NCBI GenBank assembly: GCA_028868995.1
Contig: JAGWTH010000002.1
Location: 1-64,000, forward strand
Reading direction: 5' to 3'
DNA: 64,000 nt
DNA from: Burkholderiales bacterium
GTDB taxonomy: Bacteria; Pseudomonadota; Gammaproteobacteria; Burkholderiales; Burkholderiaceae_C
The notes below the pieces were generated by a model, which was not told where the DNA came from, made no database searches, and saw only the letters and a program-made list of their open reading frames with translations. How positions within the stretch are numbered: the stretch's first letter is position 1; each line of letters begins with the position of its first letter. The position numbers and the translations under genes are program-made. This document shows positions 51,375 to 59,699 of the stretch, piece after piece.

Positions 51375-52517
51375 TCAGTAGGCCGTGTGTTCGTTGGCGC
51401 GGATCTGTTCCACCGTGACCTTGCCGCGCATCACGCGGTAGGCCCAGCTGGTGTAGAAGACGATCAGCGGCATGAAGATGACGGTGGCCCAGAACATCAG
51501 GCCCAGCGTCAGGTGGCTGGAGACGCTGTCCCACACCGTGAGGCTGGCGTCGGGCGCCGAGGACGAGGGCATCACGAAGGGGAACATCGCGCCGCCGGCG
51601 GTGCCGATGACGCCGACGATCGCCAGCGCGGAGCAGACGAAGGCCAGCAAGGTGCGGCGCAGCCGCGCCATCAGCGCGGCCAGCAGCGCGCCGGCGATGC
51701 CCAGCGCGGGCAGCAGCCACAGCGCGGGCGCCGCGGCGTAGTTGGCCCACCAGGCGCCGGCGCTGCGCACCACGTGCTTGGCCAGCGGGTCGGGCAGGGC
51801 CGCCGGGTCGACCGGCGTGGCCAGCGCGTAGCCCTGGATGCCGCCGAAGCGCAGCCAGAGACCCGCCACCACGAAGGCGGCGACCATCACCAGCGCCGCA
51901 CCGGTGGCCGCGCGCACCGCACGCTGCTGGATCGCGCCCTCGGTGCGGTGCGCCAGGTAGGTCGCCCCGTGCAGCGTGATCATCGCGCTGCTCACCACGC
52001 CGGCCACCAGCGCGAACGGGTTGAGCAGCTGCCAGAAGCTGCCCGTGTAGGTCGACACCAGCAGGTCGTCGAACTGGAAGGGCACGCCCTGCAGCAGGTT
52101 GCCGAAGGCCACGCCGAAGATCAGCGGCGGCACCGCCCCGCCCACGAACAGGCCCCAGTCCCAGGTGCGGCGCCAGCGCGCATCGTGGATCTTGCTGCGG
52201 TAGTCGAAGCCGACCGGCCGGAAGAACAGCGCCCAGAGCACCGCCAGCATCGCCCAGTAGAAGCCGCTGAAGGCGGTGGCGTAGACCACCGGCCAGGCGG
52301 CGAAGATGGCGCCGCCGCCGGTGATGAACCACACCTGGTTGCCGTCCCAGTGCGGGCCGACGGTGTTGATCACCACGCGCCGCTCGGTGTCGTCGCGGCC
52401 CACGAAGGGCAGCAGCGTGCCCACGCCCATGTCGTGGCCGTCCATGATGGCGAAGCCCACCAGCAGCACGCCGACGAGCAGCCACCAGATGATCTTGAGG
52501 GTAGCGTAGTCCAGCAT
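51375..52517 (-). CDS. cydB: Cytochrome bd ubiquinol oxidase subunit II
   Basis: A 380-residue membrane protein with the CydB N-terminus MLDYATLKIIWWLLVGVLLVGFAIMDGHDMGVGTLLPF and NTVGPHWDGNQVWFITGGGAIFAAWP, and about nine hydrophobic segments. Length equals the Escherichia coli type. It starts 10 bases after cydA. Confidence 0.96.
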   Translation of the reverse strand: MLDYATLKIIWWLLVGVLLVGFAIMDGHDMGVGTLLPFVGRDDTERRVVINTVGPHWDGNQVWFITGGGAIFAAWPVVYATAFSGFYWAMLAVLWALFFRPVGFDYRSKIHDARWRRTWDWGLFVGGAVPPLIFGVAFGNLLQGVPFQFDDLLVSTYTGSFWQLLNPFALVAGVVSSAMITLHGATYLAHRTEGAIQQRAVRAATGAALVMVAAFVVAGLWLRFGGIQGYALATPVDPAALPDPLAKHVVRSAGAWWANYAAAPALWLLPALGIAGALLAALMARLRRTLLAFVCSALAIVGVIGTAGGAMFPFVMPSSSAPDASLTVWDSVSSHLTLGLMFWATVIFMPLIVFYTSWAYRVMRGKVTVEQIRANEHTAY

Positions 52518-52527
52518 CTCGTCCTCC

Positions 52528-54096
52528 TCAGGCGGCCAGCGCGGCGTGCGCGGGTTCGTGGCTGTAGCGGCCGGTGCCCAGGCTGCCCGGGCCCTGGCGG
52601 GCGAACTTCACCATCAAATACATCTCCACCACCAGCAGCACCGTGTAGAAGCCGACGAAGCCGGCGAGCGACCCGTAGAGGCTGGCCTCCGACAGCGTGG
52701 ACACGCTCAGGTGCGTGGGCAGCACGCCGTAGATGGTCCAGGGCTGGCGGCCGTACTCGGCGACGAACCAGCCCAGCTCGCAGGCGATCCAGGGCGCCGG
52801 CAGCATCCACAGCGCCCAGCGCAGCAGCCACGGTTTCGCCTTGCAGTTGGTCTTCAGGGTGGACCAGAAGGCCAGGCCGAACAGCAGCAGCATCGCGAAG
52901 CCCAGGCCCACCATGATGCGGAAGGTCCAGAACATCGGCACCACCGGCGGCACCGTGTCGTCCACGGCCTTCTGGATCATCTCGGGCGTGGCCTGGCGCA
53001 CGTCGGCGACGTACTTCTTCAGCAGCAGGCCGAAGCCGAGGTCGGACTGCGTGGCCTCCAGGATGCGTTTCGCCTCGGCGTCGTTGCGGTCCTTGCGCAG
53101 GCGCTCCAGCGCCGCCACCGCCTCCACGCCGCGCTGGATGTGCTCGCGGTTGCGCTCCTTGATCTCGTGGATGCCGGGGATCTGCTTGGTGACCGAGCGG
53201 GTGCCGATCAGGCCCATGAGCCAGGGGATCTGGATCTCCCAGTTGTTGCGGCCGTGGGCCTGGTCGATGCTCGCGATCAGCTTCAGGCCGGCCGGGGCCG
53301 GCTCGGTCTCCCACATGGCCTCCAGCGCCGCCATCTTGGTCTGCTGCGCCTCGCCCACGGTGTAGCCGGATTCGTCGCCCAGCACGATCACGCTGGCCAC
53401 GCTGGCCAGGCCGAAGGCCGCCGCGACGCGGAAGCTGCGCCGGGCGAATTCGACGTCGCGGCCCTTGAGCAGGTACCAGCTGGAGATGGCCAGCACGAAC
53501 ATCGACCCGGTGACGTAGCCGGCCGACACCGTGTGCACGAACTTGGCCTGCGCATCGGGGTTGAAGACGATGGCCCAGAAGTTGGTCATCTCCATGCGCA
53601 TCGTCTGCCAGTTGAACTCGGCGCCCACCGGGTTCTGCATCCAGCCGTTGGCCACCAGGATCCACAGCGCGCTCAGGTTGGTGCCGATCGCCATCAGCAG
53701 CGTCACCAGCAGGTGCTGCGGCCGCGACAGGCGGTCCCAGCCGAAGAAGAACAGGCCGATGAAGGTGCTCTCCAGGAAGAAGGCCATCAGGCCCTCGATC
53801 GCCAGCGGCGCGCCGAAGATGTCGCCGACGTAGTGCGAGTAGTAGGCCCAGTTGGTGCCGAACTGGAACTCCAGCGTGATGCCGGTGGTCACGCCCAGCG
53901 CGAAGTTGATGCCGAACAGCTTGCCCCAGAAGCGTGTCATGTCCTTCCAGACCACCTGGCCGGTCATGACGTACACGCTCTCCATGATCACCAGCAGCCA
54001 GACCATGCCCAGCGTGAGCGGCACGAACAGGAAGTGGTACAGCGCCGTGGCGGCGAACTGCAGCCGCGAGAGGTCGACGAGGTGTTCCGAAATCAT
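52528..54096 (-). CDS. cydA: Cytochrome bd ubiquinol oxidase subunit I
   Basis: Haem-bearing subunit that oxidises quinol and reduces oxygen. The 522-residue protein has the haem ligand region SRLQFAATALYHFLFVPLTLGM (H19-type), GLMAFFLESTFIGLFFFGWDRLS with conserved glutamates, and the GRQPW signature in AEYGRQPWTIYGVLPT. The loop with QSDLGFGLLLKKYVADVRQATPEMIQKAVDDT is the long Q-loop type. The ATG at 54096 overlaps the cydP stop and has AAGGA upstream. Cytochrome bd resists sulfide and cyanide better than haem-copper oxidases. Confidence 0.97.
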   Translation of the reverse strand: MISEHLVDLSRLQFAATALYHFLFVPLTLGMVWLLVIMESVYVMTGQVVWKDMTRFWGKLFGINFALGVTTGITLEFQFGTNWAYYSHYVGDIFGAPLAIEGLMAFFLESTFIGLFFFGWDRLSRPQHLLVTLLMAIGTNLSALWILVANGWMQNPVGAEFNWQTMRMEMTNFWAIVFNPDAQAKFVHTVSAGYVTGSMFVLAISSWYLLKGRDVEFARRSFRVAAAFGLASVASVIVLGDESGYTVGEAQQTKMAALEAMWETEPAPAGLKLIASIDQAHGRNNWEIQIPWLMGLIGTRSVTKQIPGIHEIKERNREHIQRGVEAVAALERLRKDRNDAEAKRILEATQSDLGFGLLLKKYVADVRQATPEMIQKAVDDTVPPVVPMFWTFRIMVGLGFAMLLLFGLAFWSTLKTNCKAKPWLLRWALWMLPAPWIACELGWFVAEYGRQPWTIYGVLPTHLSVSTLSEASLYGSLAGFVGFYTVLLVVEMYLMVKFARQGPGSLGTGRYSHEPAHAALAA

Positions 54097-54275
54097 CGTT
54101 GTTGTCCTTCGGAGTCGGCTGCCTGGCCCGCGCCCAGGTGGTCGGTGACGGTCTGGGCATCCACCGGCGGCTGGGCGCCGCGCACGAACGCGGCCCACAG
54201 TGCGGCGAGCAACAGCAGCTTGATGGCGACGGCGGCGGCGAGGTGGCGCAGCAGCCGGCGATCGGCGGGGATCAT
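54093..54275 (-). CDS. cydP: Small cytochrome oxidase protein CydP-like
   Basis: A 60-residue protein with one hydrophobic helix (AAAVAIKLLLLAALWAAFVRG) preceded by the basic DRRLLRHL, the layout of the putative small subunit CydP found before cydA in betaproteobacteria. It overlaps cydA by four bases. The ATG at 54275 fits the family N-terminus, but no good ribosome binding site is seen. Confidence 0.75.
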   Translation of the reverse strand: MIPADRRLLRHLAAAVAIKLLLLAALWAAFVRGAQPPVDAQTVTDHLGAGQAADSEGQQR

Positions 54276-54286
54276 GGGCTCGTTCT

Positions 54287-54302
54287 TACAAGACCTGTGC
54301 CC
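54287..54302 (-). promoter_or_regulatory. Candidate sigma-54 promoter of cyd operon
   Basis: On the minus strand GGGCACAGGTCTTGTA fits TGGCACG-N4-TTGCW with the -24 GGCAC exact and GT in place of GC at -12. The predicted start, near 54276, falls right at the cydP ATG, so cydP would be leaderless while cydA keeps its own ribosome binding site. That oddity lowers confidence. Confidence 0.45.
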
Positions 54303-54345
54303 ATGCAGGCAACAAGGAAAATCAAGCACTTGCGAGCGCCCGGCG

Positions 54346-54389
54346 CTGCCATGGCAGACTGCCAGTGCCAGCTTGGCAGCGCCTGGCAG
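54346..54389. promoter_or_regulatory. Cluster of TGCCA/TGGCA palindromes upstream of cyd operon
   Basis: CTGCCATGGCAG (54346-54357) is a perfect 12-base palindrome. It is followed by half sites TGCCA at 54360 and 54366 and TGGCA at 54374 and 54384; the pair 54366-54378 is again a palindrome (5+3+5). These are the same half sites as upstream of the persulfide dioxygenase gene and lie 45-90 bases before the candidate -24 element of cyd. Confidence 0.65.
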
Positions 54390-54459
54390 ACACCGGTCGA
54401 GGGCAGGCGACTAGACTGCCGGAACCCCGCACGCGGGCCATCAGAAGGAGGCGACGGCC

Positions 54460-54729
54460 ATGCTCACCCGCCAGTTCACCAGCGGCCGCATCCGCAAGGC
54501 GGAGTACGACCCCGCCACCCGCCAGCTGGACCTGCACTGGGACCAGGGCAACGTGCTCGCGTACAAGCAGGTCCCCGAGGAGGTGTTCCGGCGCCTGTGC
54601 GCCGCCCCGAACCCCACGACCTACTGGGAAGACCGCATCGCCGAGGAATACCCGAAGGGCACGCCGCGCTCTTCCGGCAAGCCTGCCGGCGGGCCGACGC
54701 TGAAGGACCTGTTCGGCGACGGCGGCTGA
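54460..54729 (+). CDS. KTSC domain protein
   Basis: An 89-residue protein: RIRKAEYDPATRQLDLHWDQGNVLAYKQVPEEVFRRLCAAPNPTTYWEDRIAEEYP follows the KTSC domain pattern, a small beta-rich domain found alone or fused to lysyl-tRNA synthetases in other proteins, function unclear. The C-terminal 20 residues are Gly/Pro-rich. A very strong ribosome binding site, AAGGAGG, lies 8 bases before the ATG. It is divergent from cyd and shares its palindrome-rich spacer. Confidence 0.82.
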   Translation: MLTRQFTSGRIRKAEYDPATRQLDLHWDQGNVLAYKQVPEEVFRRLCAAPNPTTYWEDRIAEEYPKGTPRSSGKPAGGPTLKDLFGDGG

Positions 54730-54760
54730 GGCACGAGCGGCCGCGTCTAGAGCGCACGAG

Positions 54761-54792
54761 AAAAAGCCGCCGGCTTCGCGGGCCGGCGGCTT
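54761..54792 (-). terminator. Intrinsic terminator of the lipoprotein gene
   Basis: AAGCCGCCGG (54764-54773) and CCGGCGGCTT (54783-54792) form a perfect 10-base-pair stem; read on the minus strand it ends in a TTTTT run. It lies about 20 bases after the lipoprotein stop codon. Confidence 0.85.
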
Positions 54793-54813
54793 GCGGGGAA
54801 GCGAGGCCCGCGC

Positions 54814-56892
54814 CTACTTGTAGCGATAGACCATCGACTTGTTGCTGCCGTCCAGCATGCGGTAGTTCAGCAGGAAGGCGCGCGTGCTGGTCGTCGTGAA
54901 GGCCGGCACCGTCTGGTTGTCCAGCGTCACCGACGTGGCGCCGCGCGGCACGCCCTTCTGCGGGCCGTAGCTGCCGGACGCCGTGTTCACCATCGACGTG
55001 GCGCCGCCGATCTGCTGCGCGGCGATGTTCTGCGTCCAGTCGATGGTCAGGGCGGCCTGGCTGCCGGCGAGGCTGCCGGCCGGGTCGAGCGCCGCGAGCA
55101 GCTGCGATCCGGCCGTGTTCCAGGGCAGGCCGGCGCCTTGCGTGGCGCGCACGAAGTCGGACAGCAGGGTCTTCTTCACCGTGAGGTCCGCCGTGCCCGT
55201 GTTCGTGCCGTAGAACAGCTCGATCTGGTACTGGGCCGGACGCACGAACTGCGTCGCGTCGAAGCCGTCGCCCGCCTGGGCCCAGGAGAAGCCGGTCGGG
55301 TTGGTCGCCAGCGTGGTCGCCGCCGTGCCGGTCAGCCCCGCGGTCTGTTCCAGCCAGACGATCGGGCAGTTGGTGGTGGTGCCGTTGCCGCAGGCGCTGC
55401 CGGTGGTGAGGCTGCCGGTCTTGTTCCACAGGTCCATCCAGGTCTGGGAGGCGTTGCTGGAGACCGTGTAGGTGATGCCGCCCGCGGGCAGGCCGGGACC
55501 GGTGACGCGCGCGAGCTGGAGGCTGTTGCCGCCCTGGACGCTGCCGGGGCCGATCGGGTTGATCAGGAACTGCACGCCGGCCTGGAAGGCGCTGGCGGGG
55601 TTGGCGCCGGACTTCAGCTGCTCGCTGCGCCGGATCACCATCTTGACGTTCGTGTCCACCGCCTGCTGGTTGCCGGTGAGCCACCAGTCGGTGGCCCGGG
55701 AGGCGGTCGACGTGCCGGGGATGCGCGCTGCCATCGTGATGGCGTTGCCGGGATTGCCGTTCACGTCCACGAAGCGGAAGTTGAGGATCGCGCGGTCGAG
55801 CGAGGCGAAGGAGCCGGGCGTGGCGCTGGTGGAGCCAGGGTAGTAGGCCATCACCTCGGGCACGCTGAAGCTCGCGCCGGTCATGCTGTCGCTGGTGAGC
55901 CAGTTGTAGAAGAACTGGCCGGCGTCGTAGCCGTTGTGGAGGAAGTCCATGCCGGCGCCGTTGGTGGACTGCGCGACGATGTCCTGGCATTCCGGCGCGA
56001 CGGCGGTCACGGTCGGGCCGCCCTGCTGGCTGGTGAGCGAAGTGTCCGTCGCCAGGGCGCGGGTGGACGTCGGCAGCGCGAAGCAGTTCTTCAGCGCCAG
56101 CGCCGCCAGCTGCGTGCCCTCGGACAAGGTGGCCAGCGGCGCGGTCGGCGCGGCCAGCGTCGAGCCCGAGCCGGAGGCCGTGGCCAGCAGCACCGGTGTC
56201 GGGTTGTCCACGGTGGTGATGGCCGGCTGGCCGGTGGCCGGGTCGGCGATCACCTTCACCACGTCGAGCACCAGGTCCGCGGTGTTGCCCGCGGCGTCGG
56301 GCGTCCCTGCGGTGATGGAGGTGGTGAAGGGGTCGTAGCCGGCCGGAACGCCGATGGCGCCGAGCACCGGCTGCAGCTGCGCCACGACGTTGCTGGTGAC
56401 CGCGGCGAGCTGCGTCGCGTCGACCGTGCGGCTGTTGACGACGGCCAGGGCGTCGGCCGGCGACACCAGCTGGGCGACGATCGCGGTGGTGAGCGGCGTC
56501 ACGTTCAGCGTGAGCGCCGATCCGGCCGGCGGGGTGGTGGTGGACACGCTCACCAGCGGCGGCTTGTCGCCGGTGGGATCGGTCACCACGATGAAGAAAG
56601 GCGCGGTCTCGCCCGCCTTGAGCGTGCAGCTGTAGCTGCCCAGCGCGCTGGTGGTGACGGAGGTTTCGACGCAGGGCGAGTTGCCCGCGGCGTTGGTGAT
56701 GGTGACCGGGGAGTTGGCCAGGGCCGCGCCGGTGGCTGCCGTGCCGGTGAGCTGCGCCACGGCCGACGCGGCGGGGGGCGTGCTGGTGGTCGGCGTGGTC
56801 GCCGTGCCGCTGGAGCCGCCTCCGCCGCATCCGCCCAGCACCACCGAGAGGCCGGCGCACAGTGCCAGCAGGGACTTCGATGCACTCCTCAT
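54814..56892 (-). CDS. Large secreted lipoprotein of unknown function
   Basis: A 692-residue lipoprotein: signal peptide with lipobox LGGC near residue 23, then a Gly/Ser/Thr linker and a carboxypeptidase-regulatory-like beta domain (AQLTGTAATGAALANSPVTITNAAGNSP). The remainder is Thr/Ala/Asn-rich with segments such as MAYYPGSTSATPGSFASLDRAILNFRFVDVNGNPGN; I do not recognise the family. The start at 56892 has AAGGAG 5 bases upstream. It ends in its own terminator and is divergent from a two-component pair. Confidence 0.82.
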   Translation of the reverse strand: MRSASKSLLALCAGLSVVLGGCGGGGSSGTATTPTTSTPPAASAVAQLTGTAATGAALANSPVTITNAAGNSPCVETSVTTSALGSYSCTLKAGETAPFFIVVTDPTGDKPPLVSVSTTTPPAGSALTLNVTPLTTAIVAQLVSPADALAVVNSRTVDATQLAAVTSNVVAQLQPVLGAIGVPAGYDPFTTSITAGTPDAAGNTADLVLDVVKVIADPATGQPAITTVDNPTPVLLATASGSGSTLAAPTAPLATLSEGTQLAALALKNCFALPTSTRALATDTSLTSQQGGPTVTAVAPECQDIVAQSTNGAGMDFLHNGYDAGQFFYNWLTSDSMTGASFSVPEVMAYYPGSTSATPGSFASLDRAILNFRFVDVNGNPGNAITMAARIPGTSTASRATDWWLTGNQQAVDTNVKMVIRRSEQLKSGANPASAFQAGVQFLINPIGPGSVQGGNSLQLARVTGPGLPAGGITYTVSSNASQTWMDLWNKTGSLTTGSACGNGTTTNCPIVWLEQTAGLTGTAATTLATNPTGFSWAQAGDGFDATQFVRPAQYQIELFYGTNTGTADLTVKKTLLSDFVRATQGAGLPWNTAGSQLLAALDPAGSLAGSQAALTIDWTQNIAAQQIGGATSMVNTASGSYGPQKGVPRGATSVTLDNQTVPAFTTTSTRAFLLNYRMLDGSNKSMVYRYK

Positions 56893-57063
56893 GCTTACTC
56901 CTTCTTCGAATGACAAAGAGCGGGGGCAGGTGCCGGCCGCGGACGCGATTACACGGACGGCGGGGCGCGAGGCCCATCCCATGAAGCCGGGAGGTGGAAG
57001 GCCCGATGGGCGGCAGGTGCCCTCGTTTATCCTTGGCGCTCATTCGGTGGAGGCGAGGGGCGG

Positions 57064-57747
57064 ATGCAGCGCTGGCGGGTCCTGGTGGTGGAAGACGATG
57101 CGGCGACGCGGGAATTCTTCGCGGAGGCCGTGCGGCGCGACCCCGGCCTGGTGCTGGCGGGCTGCGTCGGCACGGTGGGCGAGGCGTTCGCCTGGCTCGG
57201 TGCGCCGCACGAGGCGCTGGACGTGCTGCTGGTGGACATCGGCCTGCCGGACGGAAGCGGCTTGCAGGTGATCCGCGAGACCCTGCGGCACGACCCCGCC
57301 TGCGAGGCCCTGGTCATCTCGATGTTCGGCGACGAGGAGAACGTGCTCGCCAGCATCGAGGCCGGCGCCATGGGCTACATCCACAAGGACTCCTCGCCCG
57401 ACGACATCGCGGGGGTGATCCACGAGATGAAGCGCGGCGGCTCGCCGATCTCGCCCATGATCGCCCGCCGGGTGCTGGGACGCTTCCGCGGCGGGCGCGA
57501 GGCCGCGCGGCCGCAGGCGATGCCCTCGCCGGACGCGCCGGCGCTGTCGCCGCGCGAGCAGGAGGTGCTGGAGCTGGTCGCGCGGGGCTTCTCCTACGCC
57601 GACATCGCGCGCCTGAAGGCGGTCAGCATCCACACGGTGCAGACCCACATCAAGCACCTGTACGCCAAGCTCGCGGTGTCGTCGCGGACCGAGGCGGTGT
57701 TCGAGGCCACGCAGCTGGGGCTGCTGCAGCCCCCGGGGCGGGTCTGA
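57064..57747 (+). CDS. NarL/FixJ-type response regulator
   Basis: A 227-residue regulator: receiver domain with VVEDDAATREFF, phospho-acceptor D58 in LLVDIGLPDGSG, ALVISMFGDEENV and the lysine in GYIHKDSS; linker; and a LuxR-type helix-turn-helix (LSPREQEVLELVARGFSYADIARLKAVSIHTVQTHIKHLYAKL). It is followed by its likely kinase gene after 5 bases. Target genes are unknown. Confidence 0.93.
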   Translation: MQRWRVLVVEDDAATREFFAEAVRRDPGLVLAGCVGTVGEAFAWLGAPHEALDVLLVDIGLPDGSGLQVIRETLRHDPACEALVISMFGDEENVLASIEAGAMGYIHKDSSPDDIAGVIHEMKRGGSPISPMIARRVLGRFRGGREAARPQAMPSPDAPALSPREQEVLELVARGFSYADIARLKAVSIHTVQTHIKHLYAKLAVSSRTEAVFEATQLGLLQPPGRV

Positions 57748-57752
57748 GCCGC

Positions 57753-59588
57753 ATGCGCGGCTGGGCCGGCCGTCTCGCGCGCGCCGCGGCGCTGCTCGCG
57801 GCGCTCGCCGCGCAGGTCGCACAGGCCCAGGTGCTGGAGCTCACGCAGGCGGACGTGGTCAGCAGCACCCGGCAGGGCACGCGGCGCGAGACGGCTACGC
57901 TGCCCTACCACTGGGATCGCCAGCACGGCGGCCTCCCGGGCTCGGCGACCTTCGACATCCCTTTCACGCTGCCCGCCACGCAGACCGGCGGGATGGCGAT
58001 CTACCTCTCGCGCATCGGCAACGCCTACTCGCTGGAGCTGAACGACGTGCTGCTGCAGGAGAAGGGCGACCTCCAGGTGGGCGGCGGCGCGGACTATGCC
58101 AAGGCGCCGCGCCTGGTGGACATCCCCGCGGGCCTGCTGGGCGAGCGCAACCTGCTGCGCGTGCGCATCCGCGCGGACAGCGGGCGGCGCGGCGGGCTGA
58201 GCGCCGTGGTGGTGGGGCCGGGCGACGAAGTGGAGGCGATGTACCGCAGCGACCTCGCGACCCAGAACGGGGTGTCGCTGGCGGTGACGGTCCTGAGCCT
58301 GGTCGTCGCCACGGCGGCGCTCGCCCTGTGGCTGACCCAGAAGGACCCGCGCCGCCCGCGCGGCGGCCGCGACCGCCTGTACCTGTACGTCTGCATCGCG
58401 GAGCTGAGCTGGGCGCTGCGCATGGCGAACCTCGACATCGAGCAGGTGCCGATGGACTGGCGGCCCTGGTCCGTGCTGATGGTCGTCACCGTCGCCACCT
58501 GGGAGGCCGGCATGCTGGCCTTCAGCTGCGAGATCGCGGACTGGGCCCGCCAGCGCCTGGGCCGCCTGGCCCTAGGCGCGGCCTGGCTGCTTCCGCTGCT
58601 GGGCGCCATGGCGGCGGATCTGGGCTGGCAGCGCTCGTCGACGCTGCCGGTGTCGATCTTCTACGCCACCTCCGCGCTGGTGCTGATGCCCTTCGTGGTG
58701 CTGCTGTGCCGGGCGGCGCTGCGGCCGGGCGCCTCCATCGAGCTGCGCCTGCTGGCGATCACGATCTCCATCAACGCCGTCGTCAGCGTGCGCGACCTGG
58801 TGCTGTTCCGGTTCGGCAGCGCCTACGGCCAGACGATCTGGCTGCGGTACTCGGCCGCGCTGTTCGGGCTCACGCTCGGCTACATCGTGATCGTTCGCTT
58901 CCGCCATGCCAACGCGGCGCTGCGCGACCTGCTGGGAAGCCTGGCCCAACAGGTGGCGGCCAAGGAGGACGAACTGCGCCACAGCTACGCGCAGCTGGAA
59001 CAGCTGGCGCGCCAGCAGGAACGGGCATCCGAGCGGGGCCGCATCCTGCGCGACATGCACGACGGCGTCGGCGCGCACCTGAGCGCCGCGATCCGCCAGC
59101 TGCAATCCGGCCGCGGCGTGCGCGAGGAGGTGCTGGCCACCCTGCGCGACGCCCTGGAGCAGCTGAAGCTGTCGATCGACGCGATGAACCTGCCGCCGGG
59201 CGACGTCAACGCGCTGCTGGCGGGCCTGCGCTACCGGCTGGAGCCGCGCTTCGCCGCCTCGGACCTGAAGCTGGAGTGGGACGTGGAGGAGTTGCAGCCG
59301 CTGCCGCGCCTGGACCCGGCGGCGATGCGCCACCTGCAGTTCATGGTGTTCGAGGCGCTGTCCAACGTGCTGCAGCATGCCCGGGCGCGGGTGCTGCGCA
59401 TCGAGGCCAGCCGCCTGGGGGCGGGGGCGCGGGTGCGCATCGTCGACGACGGCTGCGGCTTCGACGTGGCCGGCCGCGCCCGCAAGGGCCTGCAGGCCAT
59501 GCGCGACCGCGCCGCGGCGATCGGCGCCGAGCTGCTGCTGCAAAGCCGCCCCGGCGAGACCGTGGTGCAGATCTCCCTGGCGCCCTGA
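57753..59588 (+). CDS. Sensor histidine kinase, 7TMR-DISM and HisKA_3 type
   Basis: A 611-residue sensor: signal peptide to about 25, an extracytoplasmic beta-rich domain (about 40-165), seven hydrophobic segments (about 175-390), a coiled coil and the kinase core. The phospho-accepting histidine is H436 in RILRDMHDGVGAHLSAAIRQL, typical of NarX/DesK-type HisKA_3 kinases; N-box FEALSNVLQHA and G-box DDGCGFD are present. It pairs with the response regulator just upstream. The same sensor type occurs in the hybrid kinase at 41.8-44.4 kb. Confidence 0.9.
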   Translation: MRGWAGRLARAAALLAALAAQVAQAQVLELTQADVVSSTRQGTRRETATLPYHWDRQHGGLPGSATFDIPFTLPATQTGGMAIYLSRIGNAYSLELNDVLLQEKGDLQVGGGADYAKAPRLVDIPAGLLGERNLLRVRIRADSGRRGGLSAVVVGPGDEVEAMYRSDLATQNGVSLAVTVLSLVVATAALALWLTQKDPRRPRGGRDRLYLYVCIAELSWALRMANLDIEQVPMDWRPWSVLMVVTVATWEAGMLAFSCEIADWARQRLGRLALGAAWLLPLLGAMAADLGWQRSSTLPVSIFYATSALVLMPFVVLLCRAALRPGASIELRLLAITISINAVVSVRDLVLFRFGSAYGQTIWLRYSAALFGLTLGYIVIVRFRHANAALRDLLGSLAQQVAAKEDELRHSYAQLEQLARQQERASERGRILRDMHDGVGAHLSAAIRQLQSGRGVREEVLATLRDALEQLKLSIDAMNLPPGDVNALLAGLRYRLEPRFAASDLKLEWDVEELQPLPRLDPAAMRHLQFMVFEALSNVLQHARARVLRIEASRLGAGARVRIVDDGCGFDVAGRARKGLQAMRDRAAAIGAELLLQSRPGETVVQISLAP

Positions 59589-59640
59589 GCGGCGCCCGCT
59601 CCCGCCGGCCCGGATCCCCCCGCCGAACCGCGGTGCTTGA

Positions 59641-59665
59641 ATGATATGTATGCATACGATATCAT
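59641..59665. promoter_or_regulatory. Palindromic operator upstream of mobA
   Basis: An AT-rich palindrome centred on TATGCATA: left arm ATGATAT then GTATGC, right arm GCATAC, one extra G, then ATATCAT. It is 35 bases before the mobA ATG and looks like a MarR- or GntR-type repressor site. No such regulator gene is adjacent. Confidence 0.6.
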
Positions 59666-59699
59666 CCGCGCCGGACGAACCCGAACCGGAGACAGCCCC

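Noticed and set aside
54390-54459. Sigma-54 promoter for the KTSC gene on the plus strand
   Set aside because: No GG-N10-GC pair with TGGCA and TTGC context is present between the palindromes and the gene.
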